Assembly: GCF_002954545.1 (NCBI RefSeq)
Contig: NZ_MSCH01000003.1
Coordinates: forward strand, 1,142,824 to 1,206,823
DNA: 64,000 nucleotides
From: Psychrosphaera saromensis
GTDB lineage: Bacteria; Pseudomonadota; Gammaproteobacteria; Enterobacterales; Alteromonadaceae
Direction: 5' to 3'
Shown here: piece after piece, positions 56,827 through 64,000 of the stretch
How positions within the stretch are numbered: position 1 is the stretch's first letter
Layout: each line of letters starts with the position of its first letter
Position numbers and translations under genes: made by a program
The notes under the pieces: model-generated
The model's input: only the letters and a program-made list of their open reading frames with translations
What the model was told of the DNA's origin: nothing
Databases searched by the model: none

Positions 56827-57903
56827 ATGAAGATTGCCGTTGCTGAAATCAACCTAACCGCTTTATTGCATAATATTGAAGTTATCCGTAAGTTAGCGCC
56901 CACTTCTAAAATATTGGCGATGTTAAAGGCGAATGCTTATGGTCATGGTTATTTAGAAATAGCGGAAGCATTGACTAATGTTGATGCATTTGGCGTTGCT
57001 AGGCTAGAAGAAGCAACAAAATTGAGAACCGCGGGAATTCAAAAATCTATCCTTTTATTGGAAGGTTTTTTTGATAAAACTGAGTTACTCACAATTGCAG
57101 AGCAGCAGCTAGAAACGGTATTGCATACCAAACAACAAGTTCTTGATTTCATAAATGCCGACTTACCTCGTCCGGTAAAAGTATGGCTGAAATTAGACAC
57201 AGGTATGCATCGTATCGGTTTACCACCATCGGATTTTGAGTTTTGTTATAAAGCATTATTCCAACATAAAAATGTATTGGGTTTAATGACTTTAATGACT
57301 CATATGGCGTGTGCTGATGAACAAGACAATCCATTAAATCAAAAACAATTATCCTTATTTAATAAACTCGCAGGTGATTTACCCTGTGAGCATTCGATCG
57401 CAAATTCAGCGACTATTATGTCGATACCTGCAGCACATAAAGATTGGATCCGTCCTGGAATTATGATGTATGGGGCTTCTGCTATGTCAGACTCGGATGC
57501 TGCGGAACATGACTTAAAACCCGTTATGACATTAAAAAGCAGTGTTATTGCAGTGCGTGATGTCAAACAGGGGGACTCGGTAGGTTACGGTGCAACTTGG
57601 ACCGCCAGTGAAGATACTCAAGTAGCGATTGTCGCGCTTGGTTATGGCGACGGTTATCCGCGCAATGCAGAAAACGGTACTCCAGTTTTAATTAATGGTA
57701 CTGAATACCCTTTAGTTGGTCGTGTGTCTATGGATATGATCACTATTAATGTTGGGGTAAATGCACAAGTTAATATTGGCGATGAAGTTATTCTTTGGGG
57801 CGATGGACTTGCGATAGAACGTGTAGCTCGTCATGCACATAGTATTTCATACGAATTATTATGCGGCTTAACAGGCCGAGTTAAAAAGCAGTTTAGTTAT
57901 TAG
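56827..57903 (+). CDS. alr: alanine racemase
   Basis: 358 residues. The PLP lysine is K34 (MLKANAYGHGY) and the second catalytic base Y254 (VGYGATWTA). It makes D-alanine for peptidoglycan. Cotranscribed with dnaB, an arrangement common in gammaproteobacteria. The stop codon TAG forms the start of a GC-rich hairpin (TAGGGGAA / TTCCCCTA, 57901-57919). Confidence 0.97.
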   Translation: MKIAVAEINLTALLHNIEVIRKLAPTSKILAMLKANAYGHGYLEIAEALTNVDAFGVARLEEATKLRTAGIQKSILLLEGFFDKTELLTIAEQQLETVLHTKQQVLDFINADLPRPVKVWLKLDTGMHRIGLPPSDFEFCYKALFQHKNVLGLMTLMTHMACADEQDNPLNQKQLSLFNKLAGDLPCEHSIANSATIMSIPAAHKDWIRPGIMMYGASAMSDSDAAEHDLKPVMTLKSSVIAVRDVKQGDSVGYGATWTASEDTQVAIVALGYGDGYPRNAENGTPVLINGTEYPLVGRVSMDMITINVGVNAQVNIGDEVILWGDGLAIERVARHAHSISYELLCGLTGRVKKQFSY

Positions 57904-57962
57904 GGGAATTCTTCCCCTATATTGTTATCAGGCATTTAATAATACTCTTAGCCTTGCGATTT

Positions 57963-58451
57963 TTAGCTAGCCATAAACCTTTGGATTTTGGGTTTAAGTG
58001 TGAGTGTCATTATAACCGCGATTAGCATTCCTAAAGGCAAAGCGGTTAAATAAGCTTGCAGCCAAACGTCAGAAAAAAGCTCTAAATCACTAAACCCAAC
58101 ATTAGTTGCTGCACTACCAATTGCCATAACCGCTTCCATAAATAGCGCCATGATTATACCAATTAGCATATTCTTTTTAATTTCACTAATCTCTGGTAAT
58201 AATTTCCCAACAGCAAAATTTAAAAACATCATAAAGGTAAAACCTGCAGGTATCATTAAACATACAGCGGTGACAAAAGCCTGCAACCAATCAGACATAA
58301 AAGTATCAGTTACCCCAAGAGTAAAGTAAGTCATTACTCCCGTTAGTGAGCCACCAATAACTGTCATGATTAAAACTAGCAAAAGTATTTTTTGGTAAAG
58401 GGGGCGCGTTATCGGTGCGCTAATGGTTAATGCTTGAGTACTAAGGGGCAT
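57963..58451 (-). CDS. DUF2798 membrane protein
   Basis: 162 residues with four hydrophobic segments in two similar halves, the DUF2798 pattern (LLLVLIMTVIGGSLTGVMTYF; MLIGIIMALFMEAVMAIGSA). Function unknown; family members are often controlled by TetR regulators. A strong promoter with a duplicated 15-base operator lies directly upstream, and a good ribosome site (CTGGAGA) precedes the ATG. Confidence 0.85.
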   Translation of the reverse strand: MPLSTQALTISAPITRPLYQKILLLVLIMTVIGGSLTGVMTYFTLGVTDTFMSDWLQAFVTAVCLMIPAGFTFMMFLNFAVGKLLPEISEIKKNMLIGIIMALFMEAVMAIGSAATNVGFSDLELFSDVWLQAYLTALPLGMLIAVIMTLTLKPKIQRFMAS

Positions 58452-58488
58452 TAATTAGATCTCCAGAATATAGTTCAGTGTTAACATT

Positions 58489-58533
58489 GTTGACAATGTC
58501 AACTATAGTAAACCTTTAGTTGTTATTGTCAAC
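58489..58533 (-). promoter_or_regulatory. promoter with tandem 15-base operators for the DUF2798 gene
   Basis: GTTGACAATGTCAAC (58489-58503, perfect dyad) recurs as GTTGTTATTGTCAAC at 58519-58533, 30 bases apart. On the minus strand TTGACA (58527-58532) and TACTAT (58505-58510) with a 16-base spacer form a promoter; one operator overlaps the -35 box and the other the start region. A TetR-type repressor is the likely ligand; its gene is not adjacent. Confidence 0.6.
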
Positions 58534-58563
58534 TAAATATATTCATCAATTTAATCTGCAAGA

Positions 58564-59013
58564 TTATTTACGCTCATCTTTGGTCGACTCCATGATGACA
58601 TGGGTACTGATGGTGGCTACTTGTGGCAAGTCACCAAGTACGTCAGTGTGAAAGGTTTTATATGCGACTAAATCTGCAGTTTCTACCCTTAATAGATATT
58701 CATAAGGCCCGGTTACATTATGGCATTCAAGTACTTCGTCTGATTTTTCGATTGCTTGTTCAAATGCCTGTTGTGAGTCTTTGGTATGAACGGATAAGCC
58801 AACCGTAACAAACGCGCTAAATCCGATCCCGAGTTTCCGATTGTCGAGTATTGCACGATACCCTTTTATAATGCCTTGACGCTCTAACTCTTGCACTCTC
58901 CGTAAACAAGCGGATGGTGATAATCCCACTTTATCGGCTAAGTCTATATTACTAATACGTCCATCTATTTTTAATTCTTGCAATATTTCTTTGCTAAATT
59001 TATCAATTTTCAT
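58564..59013 (-). CDS. Lrp/AsnC family transcriptional regulator
   Basis: 149 residues: N-terminal helix-turn-helix (ISNIDLADKVGLSPSACLRRVQELERQG, about 18-45) and C-terminal RAM ligand domain (about 65-140). It diverges from a LysE exporter gene with about 100 bases between, so it probably senses an amino acid and controls that exporter, as in other Lrp/LysE pairs. Confidence 0.93.
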   Translation of the reverse strand: MKIDKFSKEILQELKIDGRISNIDLADKVGLSPSACLRRVQELERQGIIKGYRAILDNRKLGIGFSAFVTVGLSVHTKDSQQAFEQAIEKSDEVLECHNVTGPYEYLLRVETADLVAYKTFHTDVLGDLPQVATISTHVIMESTKDERK

Positions 59014-59116
59014 ATTTTGTTGCTTATAAGGTTAAAAATACACAATAAAGGCAATTTAATTTCGTGGGAAGTCATTTATAGTATTTACCTACTCAGCAGC
59101 GAATAACGGAACTAGA

Positions 59117-59725
59117 TTGAACACAACAGTTAGCATAGAAATAATCATGGCTTTAATGCTTTTTGCATTTGCTTCTTCAATATCACCAGGGCCAAATAAT
59201 TTGATGTTGATGAGTTCAGGAGCCAATTTTGGCTTTCGTAAAACCTTGCCTCATCTTATAGGCGTTGGCCTGGGTTTTGTGTTGATGCTTGTGCTAGTAG
59301 GCATTGGCATTATGCAAGTCTTTGATTTGTACCCGGCCAGTTATTTAATACTTAAATGGTGCAGTGTGATTTATCTGGTATATCTATCTTATAAGGTAGC
59401 AACCGCAGCTCAGCCAGAAAATAACAATAGTAATAACGTTAAGCCATTTTCGTTTATTCAAGCTGTACTTTTTCAGTGGGTTAATCCCAAAGGGTGGACA
59501 ATGGCTTTAACGGCTATTGGTATTTATGCACCACAAAGAGATATAAATTCTGTCATGTTTGTTGGAATAGTATTTGGACTGGTAATGCTTCCATCAATTA
59601 GCGTGTGGGTAGTCTTGGGACAAAAGTTACAAAAGATATTATCGAGTGTGAAACGTCTACGTATATTTAATGGGGTTATGGCAACCTTATTACTGGCATC
59701 TCTTTACCCTGTTTTAGTTAATTAA
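59117..59725 (+). CDS. LysE family amino-acid exporter
   Basis: 202 residues with six hydrophobic segments. The family signature SSISPGPNNLMLMSSGANFGF is at about 20-40. Start TTG at 59117 with CGGAA upstream fits family spacing; an ATG at 59147 is possible. Exports an amino acid of unknown identity, likely under the divergent Lrp-type regulator. Confidence 0.88.
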   Translation: MNTTVSIEIIMALMLFAFASSISPGPNNLMLMSSGANFGFRKTLPHLIGVGLGFVLMLVLVGIGIMQVFDLYPASYLILKWCSVIYLVYLSYKVATAAQPENNNSNNVKPFSFIQAVLFQWVNPKGWTMALTAIGIYAPQRDINSVMFVGIVFGLVMLPSISVWVVLGQKLQKILSSVKRLRIFNGVMATLLLASLYPVLVN

Positions 59726-59750
59726 GACCATGAGACGCTATTAAAAGAGA

Positions 59751-60920
59751 TTAAGCGTCTCTTGGTAAACCTATTTTAATTGCTTTAATGAGGCGTTTTA
59801 ATTGCCTAGAATCTACACCGCTATTTTCAGCTTTTAGTTTTTGCTGCTCTAATGCCCAGAGAATATGCTCATCTACCATATCTGAAATAAGTGTTAATTT
59901 ACTGTTAAGTTGCTCCACTATTTCCAAACTAAATGGTGCGTTACCTAAGGCAATTGCAATGTTACGCATCCAGCATTCAAAGCCGATTCGTCTTATTGGA
60001 CTGCCTTCGGTGACTTTTAAAAAATGAGGTTCTTGCCATTGCCACAATTCTAATAAACTAACCGGGTGTAACTGAGTCCGAGGTAAAAAATCAGGTTCTG
60101 TAGATAGCTCTGCAAAGCGATTCCAAGGACAAATTAATTGGCAGTCATCACAACCGTAAATTCGATTTCCCATGGCTTTGCGGTACTGCTCAGGAATGCT
60201 GTCTTTTAACTCTATGGTTAAATAAGAAATACATTTACGGCCATCTACAACATAAGGTTCAACAATCGCTTGGGTTGGACAGGTAGTAATACAAGCAACA
60301 CAAGAACCACATTCATTATCTACCGCTTGGTCCGGTTCTAAAGCAATAGGTAAAAACAACTCACCTAAAAAGAACCAGCTACCAGCTGTATTATTAATTA
60401 GTAGTGAGTGCTTACCAGTCCAACCAAGTCCCGCTTTTTCCGCTATTGGCCTTTCTAATACAGGTGCAGAATCAACAAAAGGGCGAAACGATAGGTTTTC
60501 AACGCCGACTTCTTTTTCTATCATCTGTCCGAGCTTTTTTAGCTTATTCCGAATGACTTTGTGATAGTCACGCCCTAAAGCATAACGACTAATAAATGCA
60601 TGGTTTGGTTGTTCTAAGGTCGCCGCAAATTTAGCGTCTGGTGGTAGGTAGTCCAAACGAACTGAAACGATAGATACTGTGCCGGGCAATAACTCCGCAG
60701 GTCGGCTGCGTTTTGTGCCATGAGTTTCCATGTACCCCATTTCACCATGAAAGCCTTTTTCTAACCAATTCAACATTTTGGGTTCTTGTGCAGACAGATC
60801 GATATCTGAAATACCAACATGCTGAAAGCCAAGCTCCTGGCCCCAGAGTTTGATTTTTTCATTTAATTTCCCATTCAATTGTCTATCCAATAAATGGTTC
60901 TTGGGATCAGAGGTATTCAT
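59751..60920 (-). CDS. queG: epoxyqueuosine reductase
   Basis: 389 residues. Two [4Fe-4S] motifs are visible: CGSCVACITTCPTQA and CDDCQLICPWNRF; the cobalamin-binding N-terminal half precedes. Catalyses the last step of queuosine synthesis on tRNA. In many genomes queG is beside tsaE/nnr; here it diverges from yhdP. Confidence 0.95.
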   Translation of the reverse strand: MNTSDPKNHLLDRQLNGKLNEKIKLWGQELGFQHVGISDIDLSAQEPKMLNWLEKGFHGEMGYMETHGTKRSRPAELLPGTVSIVSVRLDYLPPDAKFAATLEQPNHAFISRYALGRDYHKVIRNKLKKLGQMIEKEVGVENLSFRPFVDSAPVLERPIAEKAGLGWTGKHSLLINNTAGSWFFLGELFLPIALEPDQAVDNECGSCVACITTCPTQAIVEPYVVDGRKCISYLTIELKDSIPEQYRKAMGNRIYGCDDCQLICPWNRFAELSTEPDFLPRTQLHPVSLLELWQWQEPHFLKVTEGSPIRRIGFECWMRNIAIALGNAPFSLEIVEQLNSKLTLISDMVDEHILWALEQQKLKAENSGVDSRQLKRLIKAIKIGLPRDA

Positions 60921-61292
60921 TCAGTGAAAACTAACATCTCAGGCGATAATAATAGCGATACTTTAACATGTATTCTGAACTAGGCGCAGCAGATAAACTG
61001 AACTTGCTGAATAATCCGAGCTAAAAATTAATGCTGACTTTTTATGTAGTCAGTAAATAATTGATAAGGTTTAATATGAAAGCTAAGTATTTTTCATATT
61101 AGCTTACAAAATAGAGTATATTTTACTGTTTATACCTATTATTAACGCTAGATTTTACTGCAAAAAATGATGAAAAAGGTATTATGAACATAGCTATTAT
61201 TGAACAACCATTTCCATTGATACTAAGTAGGGTGATTTGAAAAATTTAAAAGTGAATAAATTGAGTATTTATTGCTTATTAAGAGAGATATC
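60921..61292. other. non-coding region between queG and yhdP
   Basis: 372 bases between two divergent genes. The only start with a ribosome-like AAGG (ATG 61184) opens an 18-codon frame, too short to support. AT-rich, no clear hairpin or dyad; it must hold both promoters. Confidence 0.5.
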
Positions 61293-64000
61293 TTGTTAAA
61301 GAAAACGACGCTGCGCATTGTAAAAACAATGTGGGTATTCTTCGCATCTCTTATTATTTTATTTGCTGTTGCTGTCAGCCTCCTTAAGTTTGCCTTACCT
61401 TATGCCGATGATTATAAAACGGATCTTGAAGAGTACCTGCTAACAAATTTTAATGCTCAAATTTCCATTGGCAGTATTAGTGCGACTTGGCAGTCTTCTG
61501 GGCCGGTCATTATTTTACATGAGTTAAAAGTATCACCTACTCCAAGCACTCCACTCGACATTGCAATTAAAAAAACCGAAATAGAAATAAACTTTTGGCA
61601 GTCATTACTCGAGCAGAAATTTGCCAGTGGTACCTTTTTGTTAGATGGGCTTGATGCCAAAATTAATAGTGATGTGTTTTATAAAGTCAGACCAAAATCG
61701 AATGGCGGTCAATTATTTGAAAATTTGAGCCACTTATTCTTGTCACAACTTCAATCGTTTAAAGTTGTAAATAGTTTAGTTGAAGTGCGACATAAACAAG
61801 GGCGAACACAGAATTATCAAATTGATTCATTACGTTGGATTAACGATGGCAACCGTCACCAAGCTAGTGGTGAATTATCGGTTGATGGATTTGCCAATAA
61901 TTCAGCGACATTAATTGTCGATTTATACGGTCAACGCCGCCAGAATATTTTTGGGCAAGTCTATTTAGAAGCGACAAAGTTAGATATTTCACCTTGGTTA
62001 ACTCAATTTATAAGTGAGCACGTAAACCTTGAGTCAAGTGAAGCTAATTTAAAAGTTTGGGGTAATGTAAAAGATGGTCTTGTTAATGACATAGTTGCTG
62101 ATATCTCAGACTCTGGTATTCATTGGCAAAAAGCAGAACAACAGCAGTACTTAGGTATTAAATCTGCCAAATTACAATGGGCAAAATCTAATGCTGGTTG
62201 GTCCATGTTTAGCAATGATATTGCATTAAATAATGGCGAAGATGAATATGATGGTTTTCATTTATCTGCTTTCTCTGATGGTATAAACGCTCAGTTAAAT
62301 GTTACCGAAGGGGATATTCAGCCGATATCTAGGCTCTTTTCTTTGTTCTCAGTTACCAAAGGTCTAGGTATTTTAGCTGAGTCAGAAATGAGTGGTGAAC
62401 TCGACTTCTTTAAATTACAGCTAGATCAAAATAACCAAATAAAAGCAGCGACTCATATTTCTAATTTAAGTTTGGTGCCTACGGCAACAAAAAATACGGC
62501 TTATTTGGGAATTGACGGATTAAATCTCAATGGTTATTGGTCGGACAAAGACGGTTGGTTTGAGTTAACCGGTCAGGACAACAAATTTCATACGCGAGAC
62601 ACCTTCAGCCAAGATTTTAAGTACTCTGAGTTTAGTGTGATGACACATGTTAAACATACGGATAATGGCATTACTGTGAACTTGCCAAAAATCACAGTAA
62701 AAAACCAAGATGTAAATATTAATGTAGCAGCTCAGTACACTCACTTTGACACTCCAAATTTCACTCTTTATGGTGAAGTGGAAGGTCCGAAGTTAGGTTC
62801 GATTCGTCAATATTTACCTAAGTATCTAATACCAACTGAGACTTATGAGTATTTGCTATCGGCCATTGAAAAAGGGCGAGGTGAGCTTACTCAAATTGCC
62901 ATTAGTGGTGACCCAACAAAAATGCCTTATAGCGATGTGTCGAACAGTTCAAACTATGGCACCTTTGTTCTTAAAGCTTTGATAAAAGAAGGTCAATTTA
63001 AGTTTGATCCTACTTGGCCTGCTATCGAAAATATGGACGCTCAACTGCTAATTAAAGATAGCTTAATGACCATTAAAGTGGACTCAGGCGAATTCGCTAG
63101 CTTGAATATAGATCATGATGCCGAAGCTAACATCGCACTAGATGCTCAACAACTGAAATTAGAATTGTCGTTAACACCAGAACGCTTAATGTTAGAGGAT
63201 TTTCATAGCCTAATAGAGACAACGCCATTAAAAGATATTTTGGGCGATGTGTTTGAGTTTGTAAAATTAAATGGTGAATCGGCAGCGACTGTGAATATAT
63301 CAATTCCCTTGTCTGATGAGCCCAATAGCGATGGTGAAGTTCCAGAAGTATTAGCGTGGGGACGTGTTAAAACTAATAATGCAGATCTCAGTTTACCTGA
63401 GATTAACTTGAACTTTGAAGATGTAAATTCAACCGTAACGTTTGAAAACTCAACGTTTAAAGTCGAAAGTAACGATGCCAAAATATTTAAACTGCCAATT
63501 AGCTTAGAGGTTAATGGATATGAAAAAGGTGATAGTTATTTCATTGATGCCAACCTATTAGCAGAATCTGAGCGAGATGCGATAGCGTCTAAGCATCCTC
63601 TAAAGGTAATGAATTATTTTGATGGCGAGCAGACATCATTAGTTAATGTAAGTGTAAATATTGAATCAGATGGCTTTCAGTATTTTGTCGATGGCAGTTC
63701 GGATTTAACAAATAGCGCTTATGATGTAACTAAGTCAATTGTAAAAGAGATGGGGACTCCAGCATATTTAAGCTATTCAATGTTGGGCGACCAAGATGGT
63801 GGTCAATTAAATGTAGCGCTAGAGGATAAACTGTTTTTTGAAGGGAAGGTAATGGCTGAGTCAGGCCGAATGGAACAAGCTCATTTAAGTATTGGTGAAA
63901 GTACCATTCAATTGCCTGAATCAGGTTTTGATATTTCAATAGAAGAAAAATCACTAGAGTTTGAACCTACATTAGCCTTTGTTTTAGATCTCATTGGAGA
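61293..64000 (+). CDS. yhdP: YhdP family AsmA-like membrane protein, N-terminal two thirds
   Basis: The frame opens with TTG 61293 (MLKKTTLRIVKTMWVFFASL, AGAGAG upstream) and stays open to the window end, 902 codons; E. coli YhdP has about 1266, so the C-terminal third is missing only because of the window. An N-terminal membrane anchor (about 12-33) is followed by a long beta-rich repeat body (AsmA/DUF3971-like), e.g. LANFNAQISIGSISATWQ-type start and GELDFFKLQLDQ. YhdP helps move phospholipids to the outer membrane as a periplasmic bridge. Divergent from queG. Confidence 0.88.
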   Translation, partial: MLKKTTLRIVKTMWVFFASLIILFAVAVSLLKFALPYADDYKTDLEEYLLTNFNAQISIGSISATWQSSGPVIILHELKVSPTPSTPLDIAIKKTEIEINFWQSLLEQKFASGTFLLDGLDAKINSDVFYKVRPKSNGGQLFENLSHLFLSQLQSFKVVNSLVEVRHKQGRTQNYQIDSLRWINDGNRHQASGELSVDGFANNSATLIVDLYGQRRQNIFGQVYLEATKLDISPWLTQFISEHVNLESSEANLKVWGNVKDGLVNDIVADISDSGIHWQKAEQQQYLGIKSAKLQWAKSNAGWSMFSNDIALNNGEDEYDGFHLSAFSDGINAQLNVTEGDIQPISRLFSLFSVTKGLGILAESEMSGELDFFKLQLDQNNQIKAATHISNLSLVPTATKNTAYLGIDGLNLNGYWSDKDGWFELTGQDNKFHTRDTFSQDFKYSEFSVMTHVKHTDNGITVNLPKITVKNQDVNINVAAQYTHFDTPNFTLYGEVEGPKLGSIRQYLPKYLIPTETYEYLLSAIEKGRGELTQIAISGDPTKMPYSDVSNSSNYGTFVLKALIKEGQFKFDPTWPAIENMDAQLLIKDSLMTIKVDSGEFASLNIDHDAEANIALDAQQLKLELSLTPERLMLEDFHSLIETTPLKDILGDVFEFVKLNGESAATVNISIPLSDEPNSDGEVPEVLAWGRVKTNNADLSLPEINLNFEDVNSTVTFENSTFKVESNDAKIFKLPISLEVNGYEKGDSYFIDANLLAESERDAIASKHPLKVMNYFDGEQTSLVNVSVNIESDGFQYFVDGSSDLTNSAYDVTKSIVKEMGTPAYLSYSMLGDQDGGQLNVALEDKLFFEGKVMAESGRMEQAHLSIGESTIQLPESGFDISIEEKSLEFEPTLAFVLDLIG

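Noticed and set aside
61184-61240. 18-codon frame upstream of yhdP
   Set aside because: It has an AAGG upstream, but length and lack of any recognisable feature make chance the simpler explanation.

Overview
The window looks like the chromosome of a marine gammaproteobacterium of the order Alteromonadales, most likely the Colwelliaceae (Colwellia/Thalassotalea type). The grounds are visible AT-richness (not counted exactly), classic gammaproteobacterial gene orders (gmk-rpoZ-spoT-trmH-recG, rph-pyrE, glnA-glnL-glnG, dnaB-alr, yjfIJKLMC), and genes common in marine Alteromonadales such as a DUF5916 outer-membrane protein, DUF4097, a YHYH protein and many signalling proteins. The genus call is inference. 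No rRNA, tRNA or CRISPR array was seen.

Left edge, 1-4373: the right-hand end of an integrated genomic island. It has a tyrosine integrase, an unrecognised neighbour with two Cys pairs, two small membrane-associated proteins of unknown function, and a truncated AlpA-like regulator that runs off the window. The integrase lies against the 3' end of yicC, the known insertion site of Vibrio mobilizable islands (MGI type). The rest of the island and the second att copy lie outside the window.

4374-22777: mostly housekeeping. yicC, deaD (RNA helicase with a long leader), rph, pyrE, a proline iminopeptidase with dtd, a PleD-like diguanylate cyclase, then the stringent-response cluster gmk-rpoZ-spoT-ridA-trmH-recG on the minus strand, a secreted transglutaminase-like protein, and purD.

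22800-30975: two small envelope/transport genes, a MAPEG protein, an orphan phosphoribulokinase (prkB) and the nitrogen-regulation locus glnA-glnL-glnG. A sigma-54 promoter before glnA and a perfect NtrC dyad before glnL are visible, so this module probably autoregulates in the enterobacterial way.

31081-41119: a DUF5916 outer-membrane barrel, a DMT exporter, the complete six-gene yjfI-J-K-L-M-C envelope operon (PspA-like protein plus ATP-grasp ligase, function unsolved), a DUF6471/rhomboid pair and a MATE pump.

41221-48126: a divergent phosphorelay locus (hybrid kinase, lone HPt protein, receiver protein without an output domain) and a translationally overlapping operon YHYH lipoprotein / YwqK-MORN protein / SCO thioredoxin-fold protein, which I consider the most interesting little-described unit besides the island.

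48127-64000: pckA, gsk, grxA, a DUF1289 protein, a cold-shock protein with a long leader, an ECF sigma / membrane anti-sigma-like / DUF4097 cell-envelope operon, dnaB-alr, a DUF2798 membrane protein behind a tandem operator, a divergent Lrp/LysE pair, queG, and the 5' two thirds of a yhdP-family gene cut by the window end. Coordinates of several starts were moved from the longest open frame to the start with the best ribosome site or family fit. All family names come from reading motifs by eye; no search was run.
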